From Oscillospiraceae bacterium (GTDB taxonomy: Bacteria; Bacillota; Clostridia; Oscillospirales; Oscillospiraceae): DNA of 64,000 nucleotides. A program made the translations under genes and the position numbers. Shown in pieces: positions 15,577-23,518 of the stretch. Each line of letters starts with the position of its first letter. Position 1 is the first letter of the stretch. The stretch is taken from NCBI GenBank assembly GCA_015067495.1, contig SVMI01000006.1:1-64000 (forward strand), read 5' to 3'. Below the pieces are notes generated by a model. It saw only the letters and a program-made list of their open reading frames with translations. It was not told the origin of the DNA and made no database searches.

Positions 15577-16836
15577 ATGATTACAAAAGCCGTTCGCATT
15601 TACGGTAAGAACGACCTGCGTCTGGATGATGTGACCCTGCCCGAGATCGGTCCTGACGGCGTCCGCATCCGCGTTGTCTCTGACAGCCTCTGCATGTCCA
15701 GCTATAAGGCTGCCCTCGAAGGCGGCGACCACAAGCGTGTTCCCAGCAACTGCCACGAAAACCCCACCGTTCTCGGTCACGAGTTCTGCGGCGATATCGT
15801 CGAGGTTGGCGAAAACTGGAGACATAAGTACAAGGTTGGCGACAAATTCGTTATCCAGCCTGCTCACTACCACAACGGTTCTCAGGAAGCCCCCGGCTAC
15901 TCCTACAACTACTGCGGTGGTAACGCACAGTACGGCAACGTTCCCATCGAGACTCTGCTGGAGAACTGCCTGCTGCCCTACAACTCCGATACCTACTACT
16001 ACGGCTCTCTGGCTGAGCCTCTGAGCTGCGTTATCGGTACTTTCCACGCCATGTACCACACCAAGGCCGGTTCCTACGTCCATGAGATGGGCATTAAGGA
16101 AGGCGGCAAGATGTGTCTGCTGGCATCTGTCGGCCCCATGGGTCTGGCTGCCATCGACTACGCCATCCACTGCGACCGCCGTCCCAGCCTGCTGGTCATC
16201 ACCGATATCGACGAGGCAAGACTGACTCGTGCTGCTTCCATCTACACCGTGGAAGAAGCTGCAAAGTACGGTATTGAGCTGCACTACGTCAACACCCGCA
16301 TGGAGAACGCAACTGAGTACCTGCGCAGCCTGACCGGCGGCACCGGCTACGATGATGTTGTCTGCTTCGCTCCCGTCAAGCCCGTTATCGAGCAGGCTGA
16401 CGATATTCTGGGCTTCGACGGCTGCCTGAACTTCTTCGCAGGCCCCACCGACTCCCAGTTCAAGGCACCCTTCAACTGGTACAACGTCCACTACCTGTAC
16501 ACTCACGTTGTCGGTACTTCCGGCGGCAACACCAACGATATGCAGGAAGCCATTGAGATGATGAACGCCGGTAAGCTGAATCCCTCTGCTCTGGTTACCC
16601 ACATCGGCGGTCTGAACGCAGTCATTGACACCACTCTGAATCTGCCCAAGATTCCCGGTGGCAAGAAGCTGATCTACAACCACATCGACCTGCCTCTGAC
16701 TGCAATCGCAGATTTCGAGGAGCTGGGCAAGACCGATCCCATGTTCGCTGAACTGGATCGTATGTGCAAGGCAAACAACGGTCTGTGGAATCCCGAGGCT
16801 GAGAAGTATCTGCTGTCCCACGCAAAGCCCATCTGA
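15577..16836 (+). CDS. SorE-like zinc-dependent dehydrogenase (sorbose-1-phosphate reductase family)
   Basis: This 419-residue medium-chain zinc dehydrogenase has overall similarity to L-sorbose-1-phosphate reductase (SorE). Shared features are the N-terminal AVRIYGKNDLRL, VTDSLC-like VSDSLCMSSYKAA, the zinc-binding GHEFCGDIVEVG and EPLSCVIG. Further matches are the nucleotide-binding SVGPMGLAAIDYA and CLNFFAGP. SorE interconverts a ketose phosphate and a polyol phosphate with NAD(P)H. The ATG at 15577 has GGAGG 8-9 bp upstream. It is the last gene before the operon terminator. No PTS or sugar transporter lies beside it, so its true substrate may differ. Confidence 0.87.
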   Translation: MITKAVRIYGKNDLRLDDVTLPEIGPDGVRIRVVSDSLCMSSYKAALEGGDHKRVPSNCHENPTVLGHEFCGDIVEVGENWRHKYKVGDKFVIQPAHYHNGSQEAPGYSYNYCGGNAQYGNVPIETLLENCLLPYNSDTYYYGSLAEPLSCVIGTFHAMYHTKAGSYVHEMGIKEGGKMCLLASVGPMGLAAIDYAIHCDRRPSLLVITDIDEARLTRAASIYTVEEAAKYGIELHYVNTRMENATEYLRSLTGGTGYDDVVCFAPVKPVIEQADDILGFDGCLNFFAGPTDSQFKAPFNWYNVHYLYTHVVGTSGGNTNDMQEAIEMMNAGKLNPSALVTHIGGLNAVIDTTLNLPKIPGGKKLIYNHIDLPLTAIADFEELGKTDPMFAELDRMCKANNGLWNPEAEKYLLSHAKPI

Positions 16837-16844
16837 TTTCAATA

Positions 16845-16880
16845 AAAATGCGTTCAGGAGTAATCCTGAACGCATTTTTT
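16845..16880 (+). terminator. terminator of the dehydrogenase operon
   Basis: A perfect 15-bp stem (AAAATGCGTTCAGGA / TCCTGAACGCATTTT) with a GTAA loop is followed by more T residues. It is only 8 bp after the last gene. Confidence 0.92.
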
Positions 16881-16922
16881 ATGTCTTCCTTGGACATAAT
16901 GCTCACAAGGAGGCGGTAAATA

Positions 16923-17171
16923 ATGGTAAAAGGAGTTTCACGGCAGGTCATTGTTGTTCATTCACCTGACCCGGAACTGTTCGAGCAGGCGATTTTTATT
17001 CTCAAAGATGATGTCGTCCGGGATGGCGTTACGCAGGAAACGCTACTTCAGGAAGCAAAGCGTGTACTCCGTCAAGAGGAGTGGTGGGGACGAAAACAGC
17101 ATCCTGCCTTGTATGCGCTGGTTGGCGCAGTTGCAATGGGTGTGCTTTGGACACTTAGTTTGCTGTTGTGA
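16923..17171 (+). CDS. small single-pass membrane protein of unknown function
   Basis: I do not recognise this 82-residue protein. The first 55 residues are charged and mostly helical, with an EEWWGRK segment. Residues 62-82 form one hydrophobic segment at the extreme C-terminus (ALVGAVAMGVLWTLSLLL), which suggests a tail-anchored protein. An AAGGAGG site precedes the ATG. It follows the operon terminator and precedes the dusB promoter, so it is probably transcribed alone or by read-through. Confidence 0.75.
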   Translation: MVKGVSRQVIVVHSPDPELFEQAIFILKDDVVRDGVTQETLLQEAKRVLRQEEWWGRKQHPALYALVGAVAMGVLWTLSLLL

Positions 17172-17172
17172 C

Positions 17173-17201
17173 TTGCGAAAAAGAGCGGAATATGCTATAA
17201 T
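17173..17201 (+). promoter_or_regulatory. promoter of the tRNA-dihydrouridine synthase gene
   Basis: TTGCGA, a 17-bp spacer and a perfect TATAAT lie 27 bp upstream of the TTG start of dusB. Confidence 0.72.
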
Positions 17202-17227
17202 GCTCCCGGAAAAAGGGGGCGAAGGTT

Positions 17228-18193
17228 TTGCAGCTGGGTAAGTTTGAGATCGATCAGCCGATCATACTTGCTCCTATGGCAGGTGTGACAGATTGGGCAT
17301 TCCGTACGGTCTGTGCGGAGCTGGGCGCGAATATGACCGTGACGGAAATGGTTTCGTCCCGGGCACTGTGCTATAAGGATAAAAAAAGTGCCGGACTTCT
17401 GCGCAAAAACGATGGCAGTATCTGCGGCGCACAAATCTTCGGTAATGATCCTGACGTGATGGCGGAAGGCGCTCGCCTTGCCCTTGAGATCTCCGGCTGC
17501 GACTTTATTGACATCAACATGGGCTGCCCGATGCCGAAGATCGCCAATTCCGGCGACGGCTGCGGCTTGATGCGGACGCCGGAACTGGCTGAAAAGATCG
17601 TTGCGGCAGTCATCAAAGCGGTTGACGTGCCGGTAACGGTCAAATGCCGCCTCGGCTGGGACAAGGGCAGTATCAATGTCCTTGACTTTTCCGAGCGGAT
17701 GCAGGATGCCGGCGCGGCGATGCTGACTGTACACGGTCGTACCCGTTCCATGCTCTACAGCGGCGTAGCGGACTGGGATATGATCACCAAGGTCAAGCAG
17801 CAGCTGTCCATTCCTGTGATCGCAAACGGCGACATTGTGGACGGTACAACAGCTGTCAAATGCCTGAAGCGCACCGGCGCGGACGGCATCATGATCGGAC
17901 GTGCAACCTTTGGTGATCCATGGATTTTTACAGAAGTAAAGGAAGCTCTTGCAGGTAACATGGACTATCACCGCCCCATTCTTGCGGATCGGATCGCAAT
18001 GGCAGCCAAGCAATTTGAGCTTTCACAGCAGGATCACGGCGAGCATATTGCGTGCCTTGAAGCAAGAAAGCATTTTGCTTGGTATCTGCGGGGTGTTTCC
18101 CACAGCAGCTTTTATAAGAATCAAATTTCTTCCGTCTGCACAATGGACGACATTTACCGCATCGCAAAGGAAGTTGTGCGGGATCTGCAATAA
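17228..18193 (+). CDS. dusB: tRNA-dihydrouridine synthase
   Basis: This 321-residue FMN enzyme reduces uridines in the tRNA D-loop. It has the LAPMAGVTDWAFR start, NMGCPMPKI, VTVKCRLGWD, HGRTRSMLYSG and IANGDI motifs. The family catalytic cysteine sits in the NMGCPMPK segment. It uses a TTG start with a GAAGG site; the next ATG would remove the conserved FMN-binding N-terminus. It is the first gene of a short rightward unit with the M23 peptidase. Confidence 0.92.
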   Translation: MQLGKFEIDQPIILAPMAGVTDWAFRTVCAELGANMTVTEMVSSRALCYKDKKSAGLLRKNDGSICGAQIFGNDPDVMAEGARLALEISGCDFIDINMGCPMPKIANSGDGCGLMRTPELAEKIVAAVIKAVDVPVTVKCRLGWDKGSINVLDFSERMQDAGAAMLTVHGRTRSMLYSGVADWDMITKVKQQLSIPVIANGDIVDGTTAVKCLKRTGADGIMIGRATFGDPWIFTEVKEALAGNMDYHRPILADRIAMAAKQFELSQQDHGEHIACLEARKHFAWYLRGVSHSSFYKNQISSVCTMDDIYRIAKEVVRDLQ

Positions 18194-18247
18194 CTTGCCA
18201 GTATAGTTTGTCCGCCGTTTCATACCCTAACCCAAAGAGGTGAGAGG

Positions 18248-19198
18248 ATGAGACGGCGGATCTTTTTATATTTGCTGGTCGTGTTGATGGCGATCCCGGT
18301 GTCGGCAGCACCCATCAAGTGGGTGGACTTCGGTGTGCCTTACGAATCCCTGAAGTATGCTCTTGAGCAGGACATTTCCACCTTCGAGCAGGAGCAGCAC
18401 ATCAGTTGGATCGATATATTGGCACTTGCAGGAACAAGAACCGGCGGAAAATGCGGTCTGGAGTCTGTCAAAAAGGCAACCAAGGATTGGAAAAACGGAT
18501 TTGATCCGGCATCCCTTTCAGAGTCAATGAAAAAATCGTATGACTATTATCAGGAAGCCTTTTCTGCGGTGCTGGGCGGTCTTGTCGGAAGCTTTGCCAT
18601 TGAAAAGGATGGACAATGGGTTTCCCATTATGGGCTGAAGGCATTTTCACCCGTTGCAGCCGGCTATGGTTACAGTCATTGTGATGATTTCGGCGTCAGC
18701 CGATCCTTTGGCTTTCATCGCAAGCATCTGGGCAATGATCTGATGGGCGGTCTTGGCACGCCAATCGTTGCTGTTGAGGGCGGCATTGTGGAAGCGATGG
18801 GCTGGAATCGCTACGGCGGTTGGCGTATCGGCATTCGCTCCTTCGATTCCAAGCGATACTATTACTATGCCCACCTGCAAAAAGACCATCCCTTCGCCGA
18901 AGGCTTGCAGGAGGGCGATATTGTGCAGGCAGGGGATCTGCTTGGTTTTATGGGTCGCACCGGCTATTCAGATAAGGAAAATGTAAACAACATTGAAACG
19001 GTTCACCTGCATTTTGGAATGCAGCTGGTGTTTGACGAAAGCCAAAAAGAGTGCAATTCAGAGATCTGGATCAATGTCTATCACATCGTTCGGCTGCTCA
19101 GCAGTCACCGCGCCAGCTATCAAAAGATCGATGGAAAGTGGCAGCGTGTCTACGATTTCCGGGATCTGGATTTGGAAGATTGGAAAACGGCGGACTGA
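18248..19198 (+). CDS. secreted M23-family (LytM) peptidase
   Basis: This 316-residue exported peptidase has a signal peptide (MRRRIFLYLLVVLMAIPVSAAP, positions 1-22 or so) and an uncharacterised N-terminal region of about 130 residues. The LytM/M23 domain at about 155-265 has the zinc ligands in HLGNDLMG and HLHFG, with a YYYYAHL segment between. It is likely to cleave peptidoglycan cross-links outside the membrane. A GAGGTGAGAGG site precedes the ATG. Similar M23 proteins are common near housekeeping genes in Clostridia; a sporulation role is possible but not shown. Confidence 0.88.
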   Translation: MRRRIFLYLLVVLMAIPVSAAPIKWVDFGVPYESLKYALEQDISTFEQEQHISWIDILALAGTRTGGKCGLESVKKATKDWKNGFDPASLSESMKKSYDYYQEAFSAVLGGLVGSFAIEKDGQWVSHYGLKAFSPVAAGYGYSHCDDFGVSRSFGFHRKHLGNDLMGGLGTPIVAVEGGIVEAMGWNRYGGWRIGIRSFDSKRYYYYAHLQKDHPFAEGLQEGDIVQAGDLLGFMGRTGYSDKENVNNIETVHLHFGMQLVFDESQKECNSEIWINVYHIVRLLSSHRASYQKIDGKWQRVYDFRDLDLEDWKTAD

Positions 19199-19210
19199 AT
19201 GTCCGCCGTT
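19186..19210. terminator. hairpin between converging genes
   Basis: A perfect 10-bp stem AACGGCGGAC / GTCCGCCGTT with loop TGAAT overlaps the stop codon of the M23 gene. Its T-tract is weak (CATTATATTTG), so efficiency is uncertain. Confidence 0.5.
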
Positions 19211-19212
19211 CA

Positions 19213-19899
19213 TTATATTTGTTGCACATCAATGACCGTCAAAAGGTTATCTTCCACCCGAAAACGAATGTCGAAGCCGGCAAAGCTCAGCCCGTAGACT
19301 CTGTCCTCCTGACGTTGATAGGAGGGACGGGGGTCATGGGACAGAACGCTGATGGCAGCTGATTGCTTGGCTTCAGGGAGCTTTTGCAGAAGCGCAGCAG
19401 GGAAGTTGACCTCCAATAAAAAGTCACCTGCTGTGTCGGTAAAGCCGCCCAAGGCATCAGGATGGGCGTCGCTGTAAGGGATGTAGGGCTTGATGTCGAA
19501 AATGGGTGTACCATCCATCAGATCAGCACCGCCGACGTGGATCACAGTGCCATATTCCACTGTCTGTTCAATGCCTAACAATTCAACGCAGGATAATCCC
19601 AAATGATTGGGGCGGAAGGGAGAGCGGGTAGCGAAGACACCCATGCGGGTGTTGCCGCCCAGACGGGGCGGACGGACAGTAGGTGACCATTCGCTGCGAA
19701 CTGCCTCGGAAAACTGCCAGATCAGCCACAGATGGGAAAAGCCTTCCAATCCGCGAAGCGCATCGCTGTTTCGGTATTCCGGCTCAAAGACGATGGTGGA
19801 GCGCAGCTCGCTGACCAATCCACTTTGCCGCGGGATGCCGAATTTGGTGGGGAAGTCGCTTCTCATATGGGCGATGGGATGAATTTCGATGGAACACAT
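19213..19899 (-). CDS. trmO: tRNA (t6A37) methyltransferase TrmO family
   Basis: This 228-residue TrmO/TsaA-family protein N6-methylates threonylcarbamoyladenosine at tRNA-Thr position 37. The family signature RMGVFATRSPFRPNHLGLS is at about residues 85-103. LRGLEGFSHLWLIW, DLMDGTPIFDIKPYIPYSDA and the C-terminal DPRPSYQ follow. It begins 1 bp after the stop codon of the ABC transporter permease gene, on the same strand. It is therefore probably the last gene of the metal-transporter operon. A GAGG site lies at the end of the permease gene. Confidence 0.9.
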   Translation of the reverse strand: MCSIEIHPIAHMRSDFPTKFGIPRQSGLVSELRSTIVFEPEYRNSDALRGLEGFSHLWLIWQFSEAVRSEWSPTVRPPRLGGNTRMGVFATRSPFRPNHLGLSCVELLGIEQTVEYGTVIHVGGADLMDGTPIFDIKPYIPYSDAHPDALGGFTDTAGDFLLEVNFPAALLQKLPEAKQSAAISVLSHDPRPSYQRQEDRVYGLSFAGFDIRFRVEDNLLTVIDVQQI

Positions 19900-19900
19900 G

Positions 19901-20740
19901 TCAGCGCCTCACTTTCCGAAAACAGAAGGAAATTGCGAAGATCAAAGCCAGTACCAGTGAGATCGCAGCGCCGGCGGAGCTGCCGAGATAGTAAGAAGCA
20001 ATCAATCCGCTGATGCCGGCAAGCAGTGCAAATAATACGGAAAACAGATGATATTGCTTGAGATTGCGTGACACATTCCGTGCCGCTGCCGCAGGCAGCA
20101 CCAGCAGGGAGTTGAGGATCAGCAGACCTACACTGGGGATCGTCAGGGTCACCACAACAGCGATGGCGGTTGTAAACAACGCCTGCGACAGCCCCACGGG
20201 AATGCCACGTGATGAGGCAAGCTGGGGGTACATGGAAGCAAGGGTCAGCCGATTGGAGCAGAGGATCCAAAATACCGCCACACCCACAAAGGTCAGTGCC
20301 AATGCGCCGATCTCAGCGGGGGTTACGGATAGAATGTCACCGATCAGATACTTATTATATTTGGTGAAGCTGTTGCCGTCGAGGGTCGCAACAAAAATAC
20401 CAAGGGCAACCGCGGCACTGGAAAATACACCGATCAGGGTGTCCGCAGCCTGATTGCTTCGGCTGCGCACATAGGAAAACAGAAGCGCGAAAACAATGCT
20501 GAAGATTACCGCACCCCAGATGGGAAATGCCAGTCCGAATATGCTGCCGATGGCAATGCCGGTGAAAGCAGAATGACCCAGAGCATCAGAGAAAAAGCTC
20601 ATTTTGCCGGTGACGATCATCGTCGACATCAGACCGAACAGCGGTGCCATCAGGAGAATCGCAAGCAGTGCATTCTTCATGAAATCCCACTGCAGCATCT
20701 CAAAGGGGAGGGCTTCACAGATCGCGTACCAGATACTCAA
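19901..20740 (-). CDS. metal ABC transporter permease (ZnuB/MntB family)
   Basis: This 279-residue permease has about eight hydrophobic segments and belongs to the Zn/Mn ABC-3 family. It has the typical FMKNALLAILLMAPLFG start and FFSDALGHSAFTGIAIG loop. The start overlaps the ATPase gene by 4 bp. With the adjacent ATPase and a His-rich lipoprotein it forms a complete importer for zinc or manganese. Confidence 0.92.
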   Translation of the reverse strand: MSIWYAICEALPFEMLQWDFMKNALLAILLMAPLFGLMSTMIVTGKMSFFSDALGHSAFTGIAIGSIFGLAFPIWGAVIFSIVFALLFSYVRSRSNQAADTLIGVFSSAAVALGIFVATLDGNSFTKYNKYLIGDILSVTPAEIGALALTFVGVAVFWILCSNRLTLASMYPQLASSRGIPVGLSQALFTTAIAVVVTLTIPSVGLLILNSLLVLPAAAARNVSRNLKQYHLFSVLFALLAGISGLIASYYLGSSAGAAISLVLALIFAISFCFRKVRR

Positions 20741-21492
20741 TTCTGCTCACCTCCTGAAATGTGAAATACTTCCCGGAACGCATTGCCGGAAAGGACTTCT
20801 TCCGGCGAGCCGATCTGCAGGAGCTGATGGTCGATCAAGGCTACCTGATCAGCGTAGCGGGGGAGCATGGCAAAGTCGTGGGTGGTCATCAGGATGGAGA
20901 GGTCATAGGTGGCGCGGATCTCGTCCAGCATGTCCATCAGATCAGATTTGCCCTCTACGTCAACACCGGAGAGTGGCTCATCGAGGATCAGAATATTGGG
21001 GATCGGCTCCAGTGCCAACGCAAGCAGCACACGCTGCAGCTCACCGCCGGAAAGAGTGCCGACACGCTTGTCGATCAGCTCCGTTGCATGAACCCGGTCA
21101 AGACAATCAAGGATCTGCTCACGCATGGTCTTGCTCACACCGAGAAAGGCGGGACGGCGGCTCATGCAGCACACAAAAAGATCCGCTACGCTCATGGGAT
21201 CGCCGGGATCAAAAGCGGGACTTTGGGGTACGTAACCGAGCTTCATCGATCTTCCCCGGCTGCCGGGGGTAGAGAAGGAGATCACGCCATCGTAGTCCTG
21301 CTGACCAAGAATAGCCTTCAAAAATGTACTTTTACCGGCACCGTTCGGGCCGATCAGTGCTACCAACTGACCGCAGTGGATATGCATGCTGACATCAGCG
21401 AGAATTTCGCTGCTGCCGATTTTGACCGACAAATTTTGCACGCGCAGGCAGCAGGAATCGCCGCACTTACCGCCGTGTACTGTTGGTTTCAT
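20737..21492 (-). CDS. metal ABC transporter ATP-binding protein (ZnuC/MntA family)
   Basis: This 251-residue ABC ATPase has Walker A GPNGAGKST, Q-loop GYVPQSPAFD, signature LSGGELQRV and Walker B ILILDEPLSGVD, followed by the switch histidine in MTTHDF. It powers the ZnuB-like permease. Starts and stops overlap by 4 bp on both sides, so the three transporter genes are probably translationally coupled. Confidence 0.93.
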   Translation of the reverse strand: MKPTVHGGKCGDSCCLRVQNLSVKIGSSEILADVSMHIHCGQLVALIGPNGAGKSTFLKAILGQQDYDGVISFSTPGSRGRSMKLGYVPQSPAFDPGDPMSVADLFVCCMSRRPAFLGVSKTMREQILDCLDRVHATELIDKRVGTLSGGELQRVLLALALEPIPNILILDEPLSGVDVEGKSDLMDMLDEIRATYDLSILMTTHDFAMLPRYADQVALIDHQLLQIGSPEEVLSGNAFREVFHISGGEQN

Positions 21493-22346
21493 CCCAATGC
21501 CTCCTTTAATGCATCGATGTTGCGATACATGATCTCAAAATAGTCGCCGTTCATTCCCATATCAAGGGAGAAGACCGCCACACCTGTTTCGCGGGAAATG
21601 ATGTCTGATGCGGATGCGCTGCCGTTGACTTCGGTGAAAATGGCGGGGATATGCTTCTGTTCGATCAGATCGATCAGGTCAATCAACTCTTTTGCGGATG
21701 CTTCACTGCCGGATTCCTCCTCAATCGCGGCGACGATCGTCAGATCAAAGGCGGATGCCATGTAGGAAAAACCGTCGTGGAAGGTGATCAGCTCTCTTGT
21801 ATTCAAATCAGCCAAATTGTGATCGGCATATTGTTGAAGCGCGTCGAGTTTCTCATGCAGATTGACCAGATTGGTTTGAAATACAGCATCAAACTGCGGA
21901 TAGGAAGCACAGAGTCCATCGCAAATGTTTTTTGCCATGATTTTGGCGTTTTCCGGGTCGAGCCAGAGGTGGGCATCGGCTTCGTGGTGATGCTCATGAT
22001 GTTCATGGCATTCCAAAAGGGGAATGCTCGCAGAGCTGTCAATTACATTGCGGCACTTGGAAAGGAGCTTGTCCATAAAACCTTCCAGTCCGCCGCCGGA
22101 GATGATAACTGTATCAGCGCCCTCCAACGCGCGTACCTGTGAGACGCTCAGGGAGTAGTCGTGCAGACAGGAAATACTGTCTGAGATCAGCTGCGCTACC
22201 TGAAGGGGTGTACCCTGACACAGAAACGAAGTGAAACAGTACACCGGAGCGGTGGTTGCGACAAGATCAGTATGCTGCTGCGGTGCAGCACAGCCCATGA
22301 CAGCCAACAGTAATACCAATATTAAAAGCAGGGAAATCTTTTTCAT
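21489..22346 (-). CDS. metal-binding lipoprotein of ABC importer (ZnuA-like)
   Basis: This 285-residue solute-binding lipoprotein begins MKKISLLLILVLLLAVMGC with lipobox VMGC. It has the cluster-9 fold with a His-rich loop (ECHEHHEHHHEADAHLW) typical of zinc-binding ZnuA proteins, followed by DPENAK. Other likely metal ligands lie in TFHDGFSYMA and near FTEVNGSAS. The start at 22346 has an AGGTGAG site; upstream in-frame codons are not needed. A 13-bp palindrome overlapping the likely -10 suggests metal-dependent repression. The His-rich loop favours zinc over manganese. Confidence 0.9.
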   Translation of the reverse strand: MKKISLLLILVLLLAVMGCAAPQQHTDLVATTAPVYCFTSFLCQGTPLQVAQLISDSISCLHDYSLSVSQVRALEGADTVIISGGGLEGFMDKLLSKCRNVIDSSASIPLLECHEHHEHHHEADAHLWLDPENAKIMAKNICDGLCASYPQFDAVFQTNLVNLHEKLDALQQYADHNLADLNTRELITFHDGFSYMASAFDLTIVAAIEEESGSEASAKELIDLIDLIEQKHIPAIFTEVNGSASASDIISRETGVAVFSLDMGMNGDYFEIMYRNIDALKEALG

Positions 22347-22373
22347 AATGCTCACCTTGACGGAAATATCCAA

Positions 22374-22386
22374 TGGTATTATACCA
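22374..22386 (-). promoter_or_regulatory. promoter -10 and palindromic operator candidate of the metal transporter operon
   Basis: TGGTATTATACCA is a perfect odd palindrome. It overlaps a minus-strand TATAAT (22378-22383), 28 bp upstream of the lipoprotein start. It does not match the usual Zur, Fur or MntR boxes closely. No good -35 is seen at the right distance, which would fit a regulated promoter. Confidence 0.5.
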
Positions 22387-22403
22387 CAACTGTCAAGAAA
22401 GAA

Positions 22404-22424
22404 GGAGACTGCAGTGCAGTCTCC
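22404..22424 (-). terminator. terminator of the small gene at 22436
   Basis: A 9-bp stem GGAGACTGC / GCAGTCTCC with a 3-nt loop is followed on the minus strand by TTCTTTCTT. It separates the gene at 22436 from the metal-transporter operon. Confidence 0.6.
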
Positions 22425-22435
22425 CTGTGTATGGA

Positions 22436-22666
22436 TCAGTGGGTTTCCAGCCAATCGTTGACCTTGGTCTTTGCAAGACGCAGGATGTCTTCGGAGGGGT
22501 AAGCGGATGCTTCGCCGCCGTTGACGTACAGAAAATACAGTCCGTCCGGGGTCTGGAAGAGGATTTCTTCGTAACCTGCGGGATCACCGTAATAGCCATA
22601 GGTGTATTTCTTGATCAGGGTGGCGGTTTCGGTGTCGTATTCTCTCTTGCAGATGATCTTTTTCAT
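22436..22666 (-). CDS. small protein of unknown function
   Basis: I do not recognise this 76-residue soluble protein (MKKIICKREYDTETATLIKK start). It has an aromatic-rich middle (YTYGYYGDPAGYEE) and a YFLYVNGGEASAYP segment, which suggest a small beta-rich fold. An AAAGGAG site precedes the ATG. It appears monocistronic, with a hairpin after it. Confidence 0.75.
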   Translation of the reverse strand: MKKIICKREYDTETATLIKKYTYGYYGDPAGYEEILFQTPDGLYFLYVNGGEASAYPSEDILRLAKTKVNDWLETH

Positions 22667-22750
22667 CGTAATGCTCCTTTCCTATCAGCAATGCTGACAT
22701 TATAGCGGTTTTTCGGGAAATAGTATGTCGAAACTGTAAATTTTACAGGA

Positions 22751-23410
22751 TCAGCTGTTTGCTGCAGCGGCGATGTCTTTTTGCTTGACAGTGCCGTTGG
22801 CGGTGTAGATGCTGGTCACGTCGCTGATGGGCTCGTTGTAAAGGGCTGCCCACGATGCGTGAGGGCCAGTGTAGAAAATGTGCGCTAGCTTCACGCAGCC
22901 ATCAAAGGCATCGCTGCCGATGGTCGTGACAGAGTAGGGAATACATATGGATTCCAATGCAGCGCAGCCGCGAAAGGCTGCTGCACTGATTTCGGTGACA
23001 CTTTCGGGGATAAAGATGCCGCGCAAGCGGGTGCAATCTGCAAAGGCACTCTGCCCGATCACTCTGACCGTTTCGGGAAGCTTCACAGTGGTAATGTAGT
23101 TATCTCCTGCAAAACAGCCGCCGCCGATGGACGTAACGGTCTGACCGGCAACTGTTTTCGGAACATTCAGCTCTTCTGTGCCGGTGTAGAGGGCTGCGTC
23201 ATATTGCAGCACGCCGTCCTTAATAGAAAACCACGGCATATCCGGGTCGGTCAAAGAGGGTGCTTCATAGGGGATCAGGAAGAAAACAGTAAGTCCGATG
23301 ACAAAGAGAATCGTAAGGATCAGGTAGGGAACAAATCTGCGCTTCTTCTTAGGAAGCTGCTGTTCAATAATCGGTTCGAGCATCTCTTCTTCCAAGACAA
23401 TATCAGACAT
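22751..23410 (-). CDS. membrane-anchored leucine-rich repeat (BspA-type) protein
   Basis: This protein of about 219 residues has an N-terminal cytoplasmic acidic stretch. One membrane segment follows at about residues 27-47 (FVPYLILTILFVIGLTVFFL). The external part carries four or five BspA-like leucine-rich repeats (LPETVRVIGQSAFADCTRL, IPESVTEISAAAFRGCAAL, IPYSVTTIGSDAFDGCVKL). Such repeats usually bind proteins or glycans at the cell surface; no ligand is evident. The ATG at 23410 has a GAGGTGAT site. No terminator was found between it and the next gene. Confidence 0.85.
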   Translation of the reverse strand: MSDIVLEEEMLEPIIEQQLPKKKRRFVPYLILTILFVIGLTVFFLIPYEAPSLTDPDMPWFSIKDGVLQYDAALYTGTEELNVPKTVAGQTVTSIGGGCFAGDNYITTVKLPETVRVIGQSAFADCTRLRGIFIPESVTEISAAAFRGCAALESICIPYSVTTIGSDAFDGCVKLAHIFYTGPHASWAALYNEPISDVTSIYTANGTVKQKDIAAAANS

Positions 23411-23465
23411 TTCTATCACCTCGTTTGCTTTATGATAGCACAGCTTTGCCGTTTGCGCAAGTTTC

Positions 23466-23494
23466 TTGCACATTTTTCCGTTTTATGGTATCAT
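23466..23494 (+). promoter_or_regulatory. promoter of the GNAT gene
   Basis: TTGCAC, a 17-bp spacer and TATCAT lie 24 bp upstream of the start at 23519. Confidence 0.6.
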
Positions 23495-23518
23495 ATAGAA
23501 ACGAAAAGAGGTGTGACG

